From Caulobacter sp. Root343 (lineage in GTDB: Bacteria; Pseudomonadota; Alphaproteobacteria; Caulobacterales; Caulobacteraceae), in the NCBI RefSeq assembly GCF_001425745.1, contig NZ_LMDF01000002.1:101709-165708 (forward strand): a stretch of DNA of 64,000 nucleotides, written 5' to 3'. The position numbers and the translations under genes were made by a program. The notes below the pieces were generated by a model. That model was not told where the DNA came from and searched no databases. It saw only the letters and a program-made list of their open reading frames with translations. Positions 43,015-51,521 of this stretch are shown piece by piece. Position 1 is the first letter of the stretch, and each line of letters opens with the position of its first letter.

Positions 43015-43488
43015 ATGTCCGACGATCTGACAGACGCCCAGACGACCGCCATCCCCGAAGGCTTCAGCCAGTTGAACTGGTCGCGCGGCTTCGGCCGCCA
43101 GATCGGGCCGCTGTTCGAGCATCGCGAGGGCCCTGGCCAGGCGCGCTTGGCCTTTCGGGTCGAGGAGCATCACACCAACGGCCTGGGCAATTGCCACGGC
43201 GGCATGCTGATGAGCTTCGCCGACATGGCCTGGGGCCGGATCATCTCGCTGCGACGGTCTTACAGCTGGGTCACGGTGCGGCTGATGTGCGACTTCCTCT
43301 CCGGCGCCAAGCTGGGCGACTGGGTGGAGGGCGAGGGCGAGCTGATCGGCGAGGAAGACCTGCTGTTCACCGTGCGCGGCCGCATCTGGACTGGCGACCG
43401 CGTCCTGATCACCGGCACCGGGATCTTCAAGGCCCTGGCCCCTCGCAAGCCGCGTCCCGGCGAGCTGGCCTACAAGGAAGAGGCTTGA
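43015..43488 (+). CDS. PaaI-family hotdog thioesterase
   Basis: 157 aa. The hotdog catalytic region is [20 protein letters not shown], with conserved His-Gly-Gly and a downstream Asp, as in PaaI/YigI acyl-CoA thioesterases. The central strand [20 protein letters not shown] and [20 protein letters not shown] complete the fold. It hydrolyses acyl-CoA, chain specificity unknown. It begins a run with an alpha/beta hydrolase (3-nt gap) and a GT9 gene. Confidence 0.87.
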   Translation: MSDDLTDAQTTAIPEGFSQLNWSRGFGRQIGPLFEHREGPGQARLAFRVEEHHTNGLGNCHGGMLMSFADMAWGRIISLRRSYSWVTVRLMCDFLSGAKLGDWVEGEGELIGEEDLLFTVRGRIWTGDRVLITGTGIFKALAPRKPRPGELAYKEEA

Positions 43489-43491
43489 GGC

Positions 43492-44415
43492 ATGGCCGAC
43501 GACCAGACCCGGCCCGTTTCCCTGCTCGCGCCGTTCAAGGGCCAGAAGCCACCCGCGCCGGCCTGGTTCGACGCCGCCATCGCCCAGGCGCCCGACCGTT
43601 CGCTGATCGAGGCCGACGGCGCCAGGATCGAGCTCCTGACCTGGGGCGAGGTCGGCAAGCCCGGCCTGTTGTTCCTGCACGGCAACGGCGCCCACGCCGA
43701 CTGGTGGAGCTTCATCGCGCCGTTCTTCGCCAAAGACTGGCGGGTCGCGGCCATCTCGTGGGCCGGCATGGGCGACAGCGACTGGCGCGAGGCCTATTCG
43801 GGCGAGAGCTTCGCGGCCGAGATCTTTTCGGCTGTCGAGGCCGCCGGCCTCGAAGCCGGCGGGGTCAAGCCGATCCTGGTCGGCCACTCGTTCGGCGGCT
43901 TTCCCACGCTCTACTGCGCCGCCTTGCACGCCGACCGGCTGCGCGGCGTGGTGATGGCCGACAGCAGCATCCAGCCGCCGGAAAAGCGCTGGAAAGGCCC
44001 GCCGCCGCGCCCGGACGCGGCTAACCGCATCTATGAGACCCTGGAGGAGGCCCTGGGCCGCTTCCGCCTGGCCCCGCCGCAGCCGTGCGAGAACCTCTAC
44101 ATCGCCGACTTCGTCGCCAGGCGTTCGCTGAAGGAAGTCGACGGCGGCTGGACCTGGAAGTTCGACCCCGCCATCTGGCAACGCTTCAAGATGCCCGACC
44201 TGGGCGATCTGCTGACCAGGATCGCCTGCCCGGCCGCCCTGATGTGGGGCGAGCGGTCGAACCTGATGCACGCCGAGACCTTGGACTATATGATCGCCCA
44301 GATGCCCAAGGACGTGCTGCTCTTGCCCCTGCCCGACGCCGACCACCACGTGATGATCGATCAGCCCCTGGCCTTCGTGGCCGGGCTTCGCGGACTGCTG
44401 GCGGCCTGGGCCTGA
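43492..44415 (+). CDS. Alpha/beta hydrolase
   Basis: 307 aa. Oxyanion region LFLHGNGAHADWW (61-72), nucleophile Ser133 in LVGHSFGGFP, acid region with MWGERSNLM, and the catalytic His in ADHHVMIDQP. No signal peptide, hence cytosolic. Only 3 nt after the thioesterase stop, so cotranscribed; a joint role in acyl ester or CoA-derived compound turnover is plausible but not shown. Confidence 0.85.
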   Translation: MADDQTRPVSLLAPFKGQKPPAPAWFDAAIAQAPDRSLIEADGARIELLTWGEVGKPGLLFLHGNGAHADWWSFIAPFFAKDWRVAAISWAGMGDSDWREAYSGESFAAEIFSAVEAAGLEAGGVKPILVGHSFGGFPTLYCAALHADRLRGVVMADSSIQPPEKRWKGPPPRPDAANRIYETLEEALGRFRLAPPQPCENLYIADFVARRSLKEVDGGWTWKFDPAIWQRFKMPDLGDLLTRIACPAALMWGERSNLMHAETLDYMIAQMPKDVLLLPLPDADHHVMIDQPLAFVAGLRGLLAAWA

Positions 44416-44419
44416 CGGC

Positions 44420-45406
44420 GTGAGCGGCCCCGTTCTCGTCTACGCGCCCGATCGCGGGATCGGCGACCTGATGTGGCACCTGCCGACTATCCGGGCGATC
44501 GCGGCGGCGACGCCGGAGGGCAAGGTGGTGCTGGTCGCGCGGCCCGCCAGCCGCGCCGCCGAGGTGCTGGCGGTGGAGCCGACCGTCGAACGCGTCCTCT
44601 ACGCCCCGAACTACAAGGACAAACTCAAGGGCGTGCGCGAGGTCATCGACTTCTGGAAGATCTGCCGGGCCGAGAGGCCGCGCGCGGCATGGATCCTGGA
44701 GAAGATCGACCGTCCCGCCATCGCCGCCGCCCTGGCCGGCGTGCCCGAGCGGCGCGGCTTTGGCTTGGGGCATGGTCAGGAGACCTTCCTGACCACGGGG
44801 CCCTATCTCCCGAAATCCATGCGTCCGGCCCACCGGATCGACAAGCTGGAGGCCTTCGAAAAGGCCCATGGTCTGGTCGTGACGAGTCGCGAGCCGGCGC
44901 TGAAGCTGGATCCCAAGGCGTTGGAGGCGGTGAGGGCGCGCTACGCCGACAGGCCTGGCCCGTGGCTGACGCTCGGTATCGGCGCCAGCGAACCCGCCCG
45001 CACATGGCCCGCCGAGCGCTTCGCCGAGACGGCCACGCGGCTCGCGGACCTGTTCGGCACGATGTTCTGGATCGGCGGCCCGCACGAAGCCGATGGGGCC
45101 AAGGCGGCCATCGGCGACCTGCCGAACAATGTCGTCGCCTGCGACCTGAGCCTGGACCAGTCGGCGGCCCTGATCGCCCTGTCGGCCGGGTTCCTGGGCA
45201 ACGATTCGGGGCCGCTGAACGTGGCCGCCGCGGTTGGTACGCCGTGCGTGGGCCTGATGGGCACCGCGCCGGTCCCGGCCTATTCCCGCTGGCTCTCGCG
45301 CCTGGACGGCGGGGAAGGGCGAATCGCGGACATCGCGGTCGACCAGGCTGTCGAAGCCGTACGCATCCGGTTCCTTAAGGAGGCGTGGGACAATTCGTAC
45401 GCTTGA
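44420..45406 (+). CDS. Family 9 glycosyltransferase (heptosyltransferase-like)
   Basis: 328 aa, GT-B fold. It opens VLVYAPDRGIGDLMWHLPTIRAIAAA, with LTLGIGASEPARTWPAERFAE in the nucleotide-sugar domain and FLGNDSGPLNVAAAVGTPCVGLMG near the end, as in WaaF/WaaC-type enzymes that add heptose to LPS core. The start is GTG, 4 nt after the hydrolase stop. The acceptor is not determinable. A promoter for the next operon overlaps its 3' end. Confidence 0.87.
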   Translation: MSGPVLVYAPDRGIGDLMWHLPTIRAIAAATPEGKVVLVARPASRAAEVLAVEPTVERVLYAPNYKDKLKGVREVIDFWKICRAERPRAAWILEKIDRPAIAAALAGVPERRGFGLGHGQETFLTTGPYLPKSMRPAHRIDKLEAFEKAHGLVVTSREPALKLDPKALEAVRARYADRPGPWLTLGIGASEPARTWPAERFAETATRLADLFGTMFWIGGPHEADGAKAAIGDLPNNVVACDLSLDQSAALIALSAGFLGNDSGPLNVAAAVGTPCVGLMGTAPVPAYSRWLSRLDGGEGRIADIAVDQAVEAVRIRFLKEAWDNSYA

Positions 45407-45431
45407 GACCTAGCGCCTCGCGTTGTATCGG
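45403..45431 (+). promoter_or_regulatory. Sigma-70-type promoter for the oxidase subunit IV / pnt operon
   Basis: TTGAGA (45403-45408), a 17-nt spacer and TATCGG (45426-45431). It overlaps the last codon of the GT9 gene and leaves a leader of about 35 nt. Confidence 0.5.
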
Positions 45432-45470
45432 GCGGGCTCGGTATCCTCCCTTTGCTTCCAAGGACGACAC

Positions 45471-45701
45471 ATGGCCGGCGACTATCAACGCGGTAAGATG
45501 GACATTTCGGAACAAGCCGCGACCTTCGCGGCGTTCAACGGCATGACCAAGTGGGGTTCGCTGGCTATCGCCACCCTGCTGCTGTTCATCACGCTGCTGT
45601 TCTGCACCCCGACCGGCTTCGTCGGTAGCGCTATCGCCGCCGTGGTGCTGCTGGCCGCCGGGATCTTCTTCCTCCGCGAAAAGCCTGCGACCGCCCACTG
45701 A
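45471..45701 (+). CDS. aa3-type cytochrome c oxidase subunit IV family protein
   Basis: 76 aa from the ATG at 45471; an upstream in-frame ATG lacks support. The conserved head MDISEQAATFAAFNGMTKWG precedes two hydrophobic stretches (IATLLLFITLLFC and IAAVVLLAAGIFFL), the layout of the small COX_aa3 subunit IV family. Genes of this type often sit directly before pntAA in alphaproteobacteria, although the oxidase itself lies elsewhere, so it may serve the transhydrogenase or a general membrane role. Confidence 0.8.
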   Translation: MAGDYQRGKMDISEQAATFAAFNGMTKWGSLAIATLLLFITLLFCTPTGFVGSAIAAVVLLAAGIFFLREKPATAH

Positions 45702-45774
45702 CACCGGTAGACATCGGCATTTTTTCTCCCTGAACTGCATGTCGAGCCTCGACAAGAGGCAAGACTATCCCCTA

Positions 45775-45810
45775 CAGAGCGCCCCATGCTGGTGAGCAAA
45801 CAGCGCTCTG
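45775..45810 (+). promoter_or_regulatory. Stem-loop just upstream of the pntAA ribosome site
   Basis: CAGAGCGC (45775-45782) and GCGCTCTG (45803-45810) are perfect 8-bp arms with a 20-nt loop, ending 2 nt before the GGAGG of pntAA. It could tune ribosome access or stabilise the processed pnt message. Confidence 0.4.
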
Positions 45811-45819
45811 GGGAGGGGT

Positions 45820-46962
45820 ATGCCGATGGCCGTTATTGCCGTCACGAAAGAGACCCGCGCGAACGAGACGCGGGTCGCGGCCACGCCTGAAACCGTCAAG
45901 AAGCTCGGCGCCGCCGGCTTCTCGGTGGTGGTCCAGGCGGGGGCGGGGACGGCCGCGTCCTATCCGGACGCCGACTACGAGGCGGCGGGCGCCAAGCTGG
46001 TCAAGACCGCCAAGGACGCCCTGAAGGACGCCGACGTCCTGTTCAAGGTGCGCGCGCCCGAGGCGGCCGAGATCGCAGCGCTCAAGAAAGGCGCGATCGT
46101 CGCCGCGGCGCTCAATCCATATCAGGACAAGGAGACGCTGGACGCCCTGGCCAAGGCCGGTGCGACCGCGATCGCCATGGAGTTCATCCCGCGCATCACC
46201 CGCGCCCAGGTGATGGACATGCTCTCGTCTCAGGCCAACCTGGCCGGTTATCGCGCCGTGATCGAAGGCGCCGAGGCCTATGGCAAGGCCCTGCCGATGA
46301 TGATGACCGCCGCCGGCACCGTCGCCGCGGCCAAGGTGTTCATCATGGGCGTCGGCGTCGCCGGCCTGCAGGCCATCGCCACGGCCCGTCGCCTGGGGGC
46401 GGTGGTCACCGCCACCGACGTGCGTCCGGCCACCAAGGAGCAGGTCGAGTCGCTGGGCGCCAAGTTCCTGGCCGTCGAGGACGAGGAGTTCAAGAACGCC
46501 CAGACCGCCGGCGGCTACGCCAAGGAGATGTCCAAGGAATACCAGGCCAAGCAGGCCGAACTGGTTTCCTCGCACATCGCCAAGCAGGACATCGTCATCA
46601 CCACGGCCCTGATCCCGGGGCGTCCCGCGCCCAAGCTGGTCAGCGCCGCCCAGGTGGCCTCGATGCGGGCTGGCTCGATCCTGGTCGACCTGGCCATCGA
46701 GCAGGGCGGCAATGTCGAGGGCGCGAAACTGAACGAAACGGTCCTGACCGCCAACGGCGCCAAGATCCTCGGCCACGCCAATCTGCCGGGCCGCATCGCC
46801 ACCGACGCCAGCGCGCTCTACGCCCGCAACCTGGTGGCGCTGGCGACCCTGTTCATGACGAAGGAGGGCGCGTTCGCGCCCAACTTCGAGGACGAGATCC
46901 TGCAGGCCGCCGTCGTCACCCGCGACGGCGCGATCGTGCACCCGAACCTGAAGACCGCCTAA
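45820..46962 (+). CDS. pntAA: NAD(P) transhydrogenase subunit alpha, part 1 (soluble NAD(H)-binding domain I)
   Basis: 380 aa (378 if the second ATG at 45826, better spaced from GGAGG, is used). Domain I of proton-translocating transhydrogenase: [23 protein letters not shown] at the start, the NAD-binding turn [22 protein letters not shown], the mobile-loop region and a late [12 protein letters not shown]. With the membrane subunits it transfers hydride between NADH and NADP+ using the proton gradient, supplying NADPH. This is the split (Rhodospirillum-type) arrangement with domain II on a separate gene. Confidence 0.95.
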   Translation: MPMAVIAVTKETRANETRVAATPETVKKLGAAGFSVVVQAGAGTAASYPDADYEAAGAKLVKTAKDALKDADVLFKVRAPEAAEIAALKKGAIVAAALNPYQDKETLDALAKAGATAIAMEFIPRITRAQVMDMLSSQANLAGYRAVIEGAEAYGKALPMMMTAAGTVAAAKVFIMGVGVAGLQAIATARRLGAVVTATDVRPATKEQVESLGAKFLAVEDEEFKNAQTAGGYAKEMSKEYQAKQAELVSSHIAKQDIVITTALIPGRPAPKLVSAAQVASMRAGSILVDLAIEQGGNVEGAKLNETVLTANGAKILGHANLPGRIATDASALYARNLVALATLFMTKEGAFAPNFEDEILQAAVVTRDGAIVHPNLKTA

Positions 46963-46988
46963 CCGAGCTCAAGAGAAGGGAGGCTCCC

Positions 46989-47324
46989 ATGGAAGCCGTC
47001 GACCCCACCGTGTTCCGTCTGGCGATCTTCGTGCTCGCCATCTTCGTCGGCTACTACGTCGTCTGGAGCGTGACGCCCGCGCTGCACACGCCGCTGATGG
47101 CCGTGACCAACGCCATTTCGTCGGTGATCATCGTCGGCGCTCTGCTGGCCGCCGCGGCCCATGGCGCCAATTCCGACTTGGCCGGCGGCGCCGTCGCCGG
47201 CTCGACCTGGATCTCCAAGGGGGCCGGCGCGATCGCCGCGGCCTTCGCGGCGGTCAACATCTTCGGCGGCTTCTTGGTCACCCAGCGAATGCTGGCGATG
47301 TACAAGAAGAAAGAGAAGAAGTGA
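46989..47324 (+). CDS. pntAB: NAD(P) transhydrogenase subunit alpha, part 2 (membrane domain II)
   Basis: 111 aa with three membrane segments (about 10-30, 34-58 and 68-98), including [37 protein letters not shown], and a basic tail KKKEKK. It forms part of the proton channel with PntB. GGAGG lies 6-7 nt before its ATG, 26 nt after pntAA. A complete set of three pnt genes is present with tight spacing. Confidence 0.94.
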   Translation: MEAVDPTVFRLAIFVLAIFVGYYVVWSVTPALHTPLMAVTNAISSVIIVGALLAAAAHGANSDLAGGAVAGSTWISKGAGAIAAAFAAVNIFGGFLVTQRMLAMYKKKEKK

Positions 47325-47352
47325 GCGGACGAGAGCAGGGGGAACCACAACA

Positions 47353-48774
47353 ATGAACGCCAATCTCGCCGCCATTCTCTACATCGTCTCGGGGGTGCTG
47401 TTCATCCTCGCGCTGCGTGGCCTGTCCAGCCCGGTGACCAGCCAGGCGGGCAACCGTAACGGCATGATCGGCATGGCCATCGCCGTCGGCACCACCCTGG
47501 CCACCCTGTGGAGTCAGGGCGCGCTGGACGTCGTGACCCTGGGCCTGATCCTGGGCGGCGTCGCCGTCGGGGGCGCGGTCGGGGCCGTCATCGCCCGCAA
47601 GGTCGCCATGACCTCGATGCCGCAGCTGGTCGCCGCCTTCCACTCGTTGGTCGGCATGGCCGCCTGCCTGGTGGCCGTGGCCGCCATCTACACGCCCGCC
47701 GCCTACGGCATCGTGGGCCAGGACGGCGCCATCCACCTCAACAGCCTGATTGAGCTATCGCTCGGCTTGGCCATCGGAGCGATCACCTTCACCGGCTCGG
47801 TCATCGCCTTCGCCAAGCTGAACGGCAACATGGGCGGCGCGCCGATCCTGCTGCCGGGCCGCCATCTGCTGAACATCCTGATCGCGGCCGCCATCGTGGC
47901 CCTGGTCGTGGTGCTGGTGGTCAGCGGCGGCCACGCCATCTGGGCCTTCTGGGGCATCTTCGCCCTCAGCCTGCTGATCGGCGTCACCCTGATCATCCCG
48001 ATCGGCGGCGCGGACATGCCGGTCGTGGTGTCGATGCTGAACAGCTATTCCGGCTGGGCGGCGGCGGCGCTGGGCTTCACGCTCGAGAACACCACCCTGA
48101 TCATCACCGGCGCGCTCGTCGGCTCGTCGGGCGCGATCCTGTCCTACATCATGTGCAAGGGCATGAACCGCTCGTTCGTCTCGGTGATCCTGGGCGGCTT
48201 CGGCGCCGATGCCTCGGCGGCCGCCGGCCCCGGCGGCAAGGTCGAGAGCCGTCCGGTCAAGCAGGGCTCGGCCGACGACGCGGCCTTCATCATGAAGAAC
48301 GCCAGCAAGGTGATCATCGTCCCCGGCTACGGCATGGCCGTCTCCCAGGCCCAGCACATCCTTCGCGAGATGTGCGACAAGCTGAAGGAAGAGGGCGTCG
48401 AGGTGAAGTACGCCATCCACCCCGTCGCCGGCCGCATGCCCGGCCACATGAACGTGCTGCTGGCCGAAGCCAACGTCCCCTATGACGAGGTGTTCGAGCT
48501 GGAGGACATCAACAGCGAGTTCTCGACGGCCGACGTGGCCTTCGTGATCGGGGCCAACGACGTCACCAACCCGGCGGCCAAGACCGACCCGACCAGCGCC
48601 ATCTACGGCATGCCGATCCTGGATGTCGAAAAGGCCCGCACGGTCCTCTTCATCAAGCGCGGCATGGCCTCGGGCTATGCCGGCGTCGAGAACGAGCTGT
48701 TCTTCCGCGACAACACGATGATGCTGTTCGGCGACGCCAAGAAGATGGTCGAAGGCATCGTGAAGGGGCTCTAG
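47353..48774 (+). CDS. pntB: NAD(P) transhydrogenase subunit beta (domains II and III)
   Basis: 473 aa from the ATG at 47353; the upstream open frame overlaps pntAB and is not used. Around nine membrane segments (1-270) are followed by the soluble NADP(H)-binding domain III (about 290-473) with VIIVPGYGMAVSQAQHI, HPVAGRMPGHMNVLLAEANVPYD, GANDVTNPAA and the C-terminal FGDAKKMVEGIVKGL. It completes the proton-pumping transhydrogenase in the inner membrane. A strong terminator follows 25 nt later. Confidence 0.95.
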   Translation: MNANLAAILYIVSGVLFILALRGLSSPVTSQAGNRNGMIGMAIAVGTTLATLWSQGALDVVTLGLILGGVAVGGAVGAVIARKVAMTSMPQLVAAFHSLVGMAACLVAVAAIYTPAAYGIVGQDGAIHLNSLIELSLGLAIGAITFTGSVIAFAKLNGNMGGAPILLPGRHLLNILIAAAIVALVVVLVVSGGHAIWAFWGIFALSLLIGVTLIIPIGGADMPVVVSMLNSYSGWAAAALGFTLENTTLIITGALVGSSGAILSYIMCKGMNRSFVSVILGGFGADASAAAGPGGKVESRPVKQGSADDAAFIMKNASKVIIVPGYGMAVSQAQHILREMCDKLKEEGVEVKYAIHPVAGRMPGHMNVLLAEANVPYDEVFELEDINSEFSTADVAFVIGANDVTNPAAKTDPTSAIYGMPILDVEKARTVLFIKRGMASGYAGVENELFFRDNTMMLFGDAKKMVEGIVKGL

Positions 48775-48798
48775 GGCTCGCCTTCACGGGAAACGACG

Positions 48799-48829
48799 AA
48801 GGCCCCGGCGACAACGCCGGGGCCTTTTT
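48799..48829 (+). terminator. Rho-independent terminator of the pnt operon
   Basis: AAGGCCCCGGCG, loop ACAA, then CGCCGGGGCC, followed by TTTTT. A strong GC stem with a U tract 25 nt after the pntB stop. Confidence 0.9.
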
Positions 48830-48854
48830 CGTGGCCCCAGGCCGACCAAAACAA

Positions 48855-48878
48855 AGGCCCCAGGGTTACCTGGGGCCT
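48855..48878 (-). terminator. Terminator of the UrcA-family gene
   Basis: AGGCCCCAGG (48855-48864) and CCTGGGGCCT (48869-48878) form a 10-bp stem with a 4-nt loop. Read leftward it is followed by TTGTTTTGG, matching the convergent gene. Confidence 0.8.
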
Positions 48879-48930
48879 CTGTCGCGGGGTGCGGGGAGGT
48901 GGGGTGTTTCGGGGGAGGCCTTGCCGAAGA

Positions 48931-49287
48931 TCACTTGGCGGCGAACTCGGTCGACTTGGCGCGGGCGGCGATGGCCAGGTTGTCGCGCTGAGCGGTCGGC
49001 AGCTGGCGTTCGACTTCGCGCTGCACGGCGACGACGCAGCCACGGGGGGTCATGCCATCCAGGTTCCCGGCGCGCAGCTTGGCCAGGCACAGCTCTTCAC
49101 CAGCGGTCTCGACGCGGGCCTTGAACAGCTTGGCTTGCGACGGATTGGCCAGGTTCAGGTCGCCGTAGGCGATGCTGATGGTCTGTTCGCGCTCGGCGGC
49201 GTTGGCGGCTTGGGTCAGGCCCAGGATCGGCACGGCGGCCAGGCTCAGGCTGGCGACGGTGGTCAGGCTCATGATGAACTTGCGCAT
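48931..49287 (-). CDS. UrcA family exported protein
   Basis: 118 aa. A signal peptide ends TQAANAAER. The mature protein has the UrcA pattern ISIAYGDLNLANPSQAKLFKARVETAGEELC followed by a second cysteine in TPRGCVVAVQREVERQL, probably a disulphide. UrcA proteins are small periplasmic proteins of unknown function common in Caulobacterales and sphingomonads. Single gene with its own terminator; the divergent upstream region is AT-rich. Confidence 0.85.
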   Translation of the reverse strand: MRKFIMSLTTVASLSLAAVPILGLTQAANAAEREQTISIAYGDLNLANPSQAKLFKARVETAGEELCLAKLRAGNLDGMTPRGCVVAVQREVERQLPTAQRDNLAIAARAKSTEFAAK

Positions 49288-49622
49288 TTGAAGTATCCCT
49301 CTGGTGTGGCGCTTCTTCGTGCGCCGATGAATACTGTGTATGTCGAAGAGTTCGCCAAGTCCCGTTACGTCTCCTTCATGACGTGTAATTTAAAGAGTGA
49401 CGACCATTTAATGATGTGAACTTCATGTAATGTATGTCGAATACATGAAGGTCCGCGCGCCAAGCTGCGCCATAAGGTAAATGAACGGTTAAGCTGCGCC
49501 CTGTTTTCGCCCCATGCGACATTCATAGACCCCGCCAATTCACCAACCCGAAAGGTCGGTGTGAGAGCTAGATCGCCTGCGCGCGGTCCTCTCAGGCGAC
49601 CGAACGTCGAAGAGGTAGCGGT
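49288..49622. promoter_or_regulatory. 335-nt AT-rich divergent region with an inverted repeat
   Basis: Lies between the UrcA gene (leftward) and the M23 peptidase gene (rightward). CTTCATGTA (49421-49429) and TACATGAAG (49442-49450) are perfect 9-bp arms with a 12-nt spacer, a good operator candidate. CTTCATGA also occurs at 49374. Base composition is markedly AT-richer than average from 49320 to 49460. No ORF. Confidence 0.4.
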
Positions 49623-50465
49623 TTGATCTCCAAGAGCCTGGCTGTTCCGCCCCAGCACCTGCGCGTCGCGTTCTTCACGATGCTGGGCGTCGCCGCGATG
49701 GCGGGAGCCCTGAACGGCGCCGTGGCCCTGGGCGAATGGGTGTCCCGCGCTGCGCCGACTTCCGAGCCGACCCCCGCCGCCGTCAAGGCCGAGCCCCAGG
49801 TCGAAGAGGAGGCCGAGCCCGCCCCGCCGCCGCCGGCCTTCCAATTCGACGCGCCGTTGCCGGGCCGGGTGATCAACTCGCCGTTCGGCCTGCGCCAGCT
49901 GCCGTGGGAAGAGAACGGCCGCCTGCACCAGGGCGTCGATATCGCGGCCCCCGGCGGCGCGGCGGTCAAGGTCGCCGCCGACGGCGTGGTCAAGGCCACC
50001 GGCGTCAGCCCCACCTACGGCCGCTATGTGCTGGTGATGCACAAGGGGGGGCTCACCACGATGTACGCCCACCTCGCCGGGGCGGCCAAGGGCGTCAAGC
50101 GTGGCGCCTATCTGCATCGCGGCGACACCGTCGCCTTCGTCGGCAATTCGGGCCGCTCGACCGGCTCGCACCTGCACTTCGAGATCCGCAAGGGCGACAA
50201 GCCGCTGAACCCCAGCTTCTTCCTGGGGCGCAGCTTCGCCGAGGCCAACGACCTGCCGATCAAGGCGGCGGGCAAGGTGTCGCGCAAGGTCCGCCTGGCT
50301 ACCGTCTCGAAATGGCCCGATAGCGTGGCCAAGGCCGGCAAGACGGCGGGTGGGGTCAAGGTCGCGCGGCTGAAGAACGGCCGCGTTCGGGCCACCATTC
50401 CCGTCGTCGCGATCCAGGCGCCCGGCGCCGCATCGACGGCCAGCTCGACGGGTTCGTCCGTCTAA
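49623..50465 (+). CDS. M23-family (LytM) murein endopeptidase
   Basis: 280 aa, starting at TTG (49623-49625) with AGAGG upstream. An N-terminal membrane anchor (15-38) and an acidic Pro-rich linker (45-72) precede the LytM domain (about 78-205). All metal/catalytic residues are present: His102 and Asp106 (HQGVD), His150, and His183/His185 (HLHFE), so an active zinc endopeptidase cutting peptide crosslinks is likely. A basic C-terminal tail (KTAGGVKVARLKNGRVRA) follows. Single gene in an otherwise envelope-related neighbourhood. Confidence 0.9.
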   Translation: MISKSLAVPPQHLRVAFFTMLGVAAMAGALNGAVALGEWVSRAAPTSEPTPAAVKAEPQVEEEAEPAPPPPAFQFDAPLPGRVINSPFGLRQLPWEENGRLHQGVDIAAPGGAAVKVAADGVVKATGVSPTYGRYVLVMHKGGLTTMYAHLAGAAKGVKRGAYLHRGDTVAFVGNSGRSTGSHLHFEIRKGDKPLNPSFFLGRSFAEANDLPIKAAGKVSRKVRLATVSKWPDSVAKAGKTAGGVKVARLKNGRVRATIPVVAIQAPGAASTASSTGSSV

Positions 50466-50525
50466 AGCTCAGTTCTCGAGCCAACGCGCCTCGACGCGTC
50501 ACAAAGCCTCACTACATTGAACGTC

Positions 50526-51482
50526 ATGATCCAGCTTCTCGGTCGTGGCGTCGCGGGCCTCGCGCTCCTCTTGGTTTCCTATATCGCCGTCGGGGGGCTG
50601 ATGAGCGCCGCCGGTGCGCCCAAGCCCCGAGGGCAGATGGTCGAGATCGAGCCGGGGCGAACGCTGCGGCTGGTTTGCGAGGGCCCCAAAAGCGACCGGC
50701 CGATCGTCTGGCTGGAGGCCGGCGCCTTCGGTCTCGCGGCCGACTGGGGCGGAACCCAGGAAGCCCTGACCGCCGCCGGCTGGCGCTCGTGCGCCTACGA
50801 CCGCGCTGGCATGGGCTACTCGCCGAAGGGGCCCAGCCCGCGCGACGGGATCGCCATCGTCACGGACTTCGAAAAGCTGGTCGCCGCCTCAGGCGAGCCG
50901 GGGCCCTACATCCTGGTCGGCCACTCGATGGCCGGCCTGCGGCTGCGTGAGTACGCCGGGCGTAACCCCGACAAGGTGGCGGGGATCGTCCTGGTCGACG
51001 CCGCCACGCCGGAAGCCGCCCAGAACCCGCAGATGCGGGGCTTCATCAAGACCTTCGCCAGCGCCTCGAAATGGGCCGCGCGCGGGGCCTCGATCGGGCT
51101 CTACAAGCCGCTGGTCCATACGCGCCTGGGCGACAAGATCGACCTGCCGCCGGCCGCCAAGGCCGAGAAGGGCTGGGCCTTCGCCAACGGCCGCCACAAC
51201 CGGACGGCGGCCGAAGAGGTCGCGCTGTGGCCGGAGGCTTCGGCCCAGGCCGCCGCCCAGCCGCCGTTCGATCCCAAATGGCCGGTCGCGGTGGTCACCG
51301 CCGGACCGGTCGCCGGCCGCGAGCTGCGCAAGGAAATGCAGGCCGCGCCCGCTCGCAAATCCGAGCATGGCCTGGTCGACCACGTCGAGGCCGCCACCCA
51401 CACCCTGCTGATCGGCCGCCGCTTCGCCGACCACATCGTTCGCGCCGTCGCCTTCGTGGCCGACGCCTCCAAAAAGGGCTGA
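50526..51482 (+). CDS. Membrane-anchored alpha/beta hydrolase
   Basis: 318 aa from the ATG at 50526 (TTG three codons upstream is possible). An uncleaved-looking signal anchor (3-25) precedes the fold: WLEAGAFGLAADWGG, YDRAGMGYSPKGP, nucleophile Ser134 in LVGHSMAGLRLREYA, and His in VEAATHTLLI. Orientation of the anchor suggests a periplasmic enzyme. Substrate unknown. The ABC exporter gene follows after 39 nt in the same direction. Confidence 0.83.
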   Translation: MIQLLGRGVAGLALLLVSYIAVGGLMSAAGAPKPRGQMVEIEPGRTLRLVCEGPKSDRPIVWLEAGAFGLAADWGGTQEALTAAGWRSCAYDRAGMGYSPKGPSPRDGIAIVTDFEKLVAASGEPGPYILVGHSMAGLRLREYAGRNPDKVAGIVLVDAATPEAAQNPQMRGFIKTFASASKWAARGASIGLYKPLVHTRLGDKIDLPPAAKAEKGWAFANGRHNRTAAEEVALWPEASAQAAAQPPFDPKWPVAVVTAGPVAGRELRKEMQAAPARKSEHGLVDHVEAATHTLLIGRRFADHIVRAVAFVADASKKG

Positions 51483-51521
51483 TACAACCGGAGGACAAGG
51501 TCGATTCGGGAGGTCGCCGCC

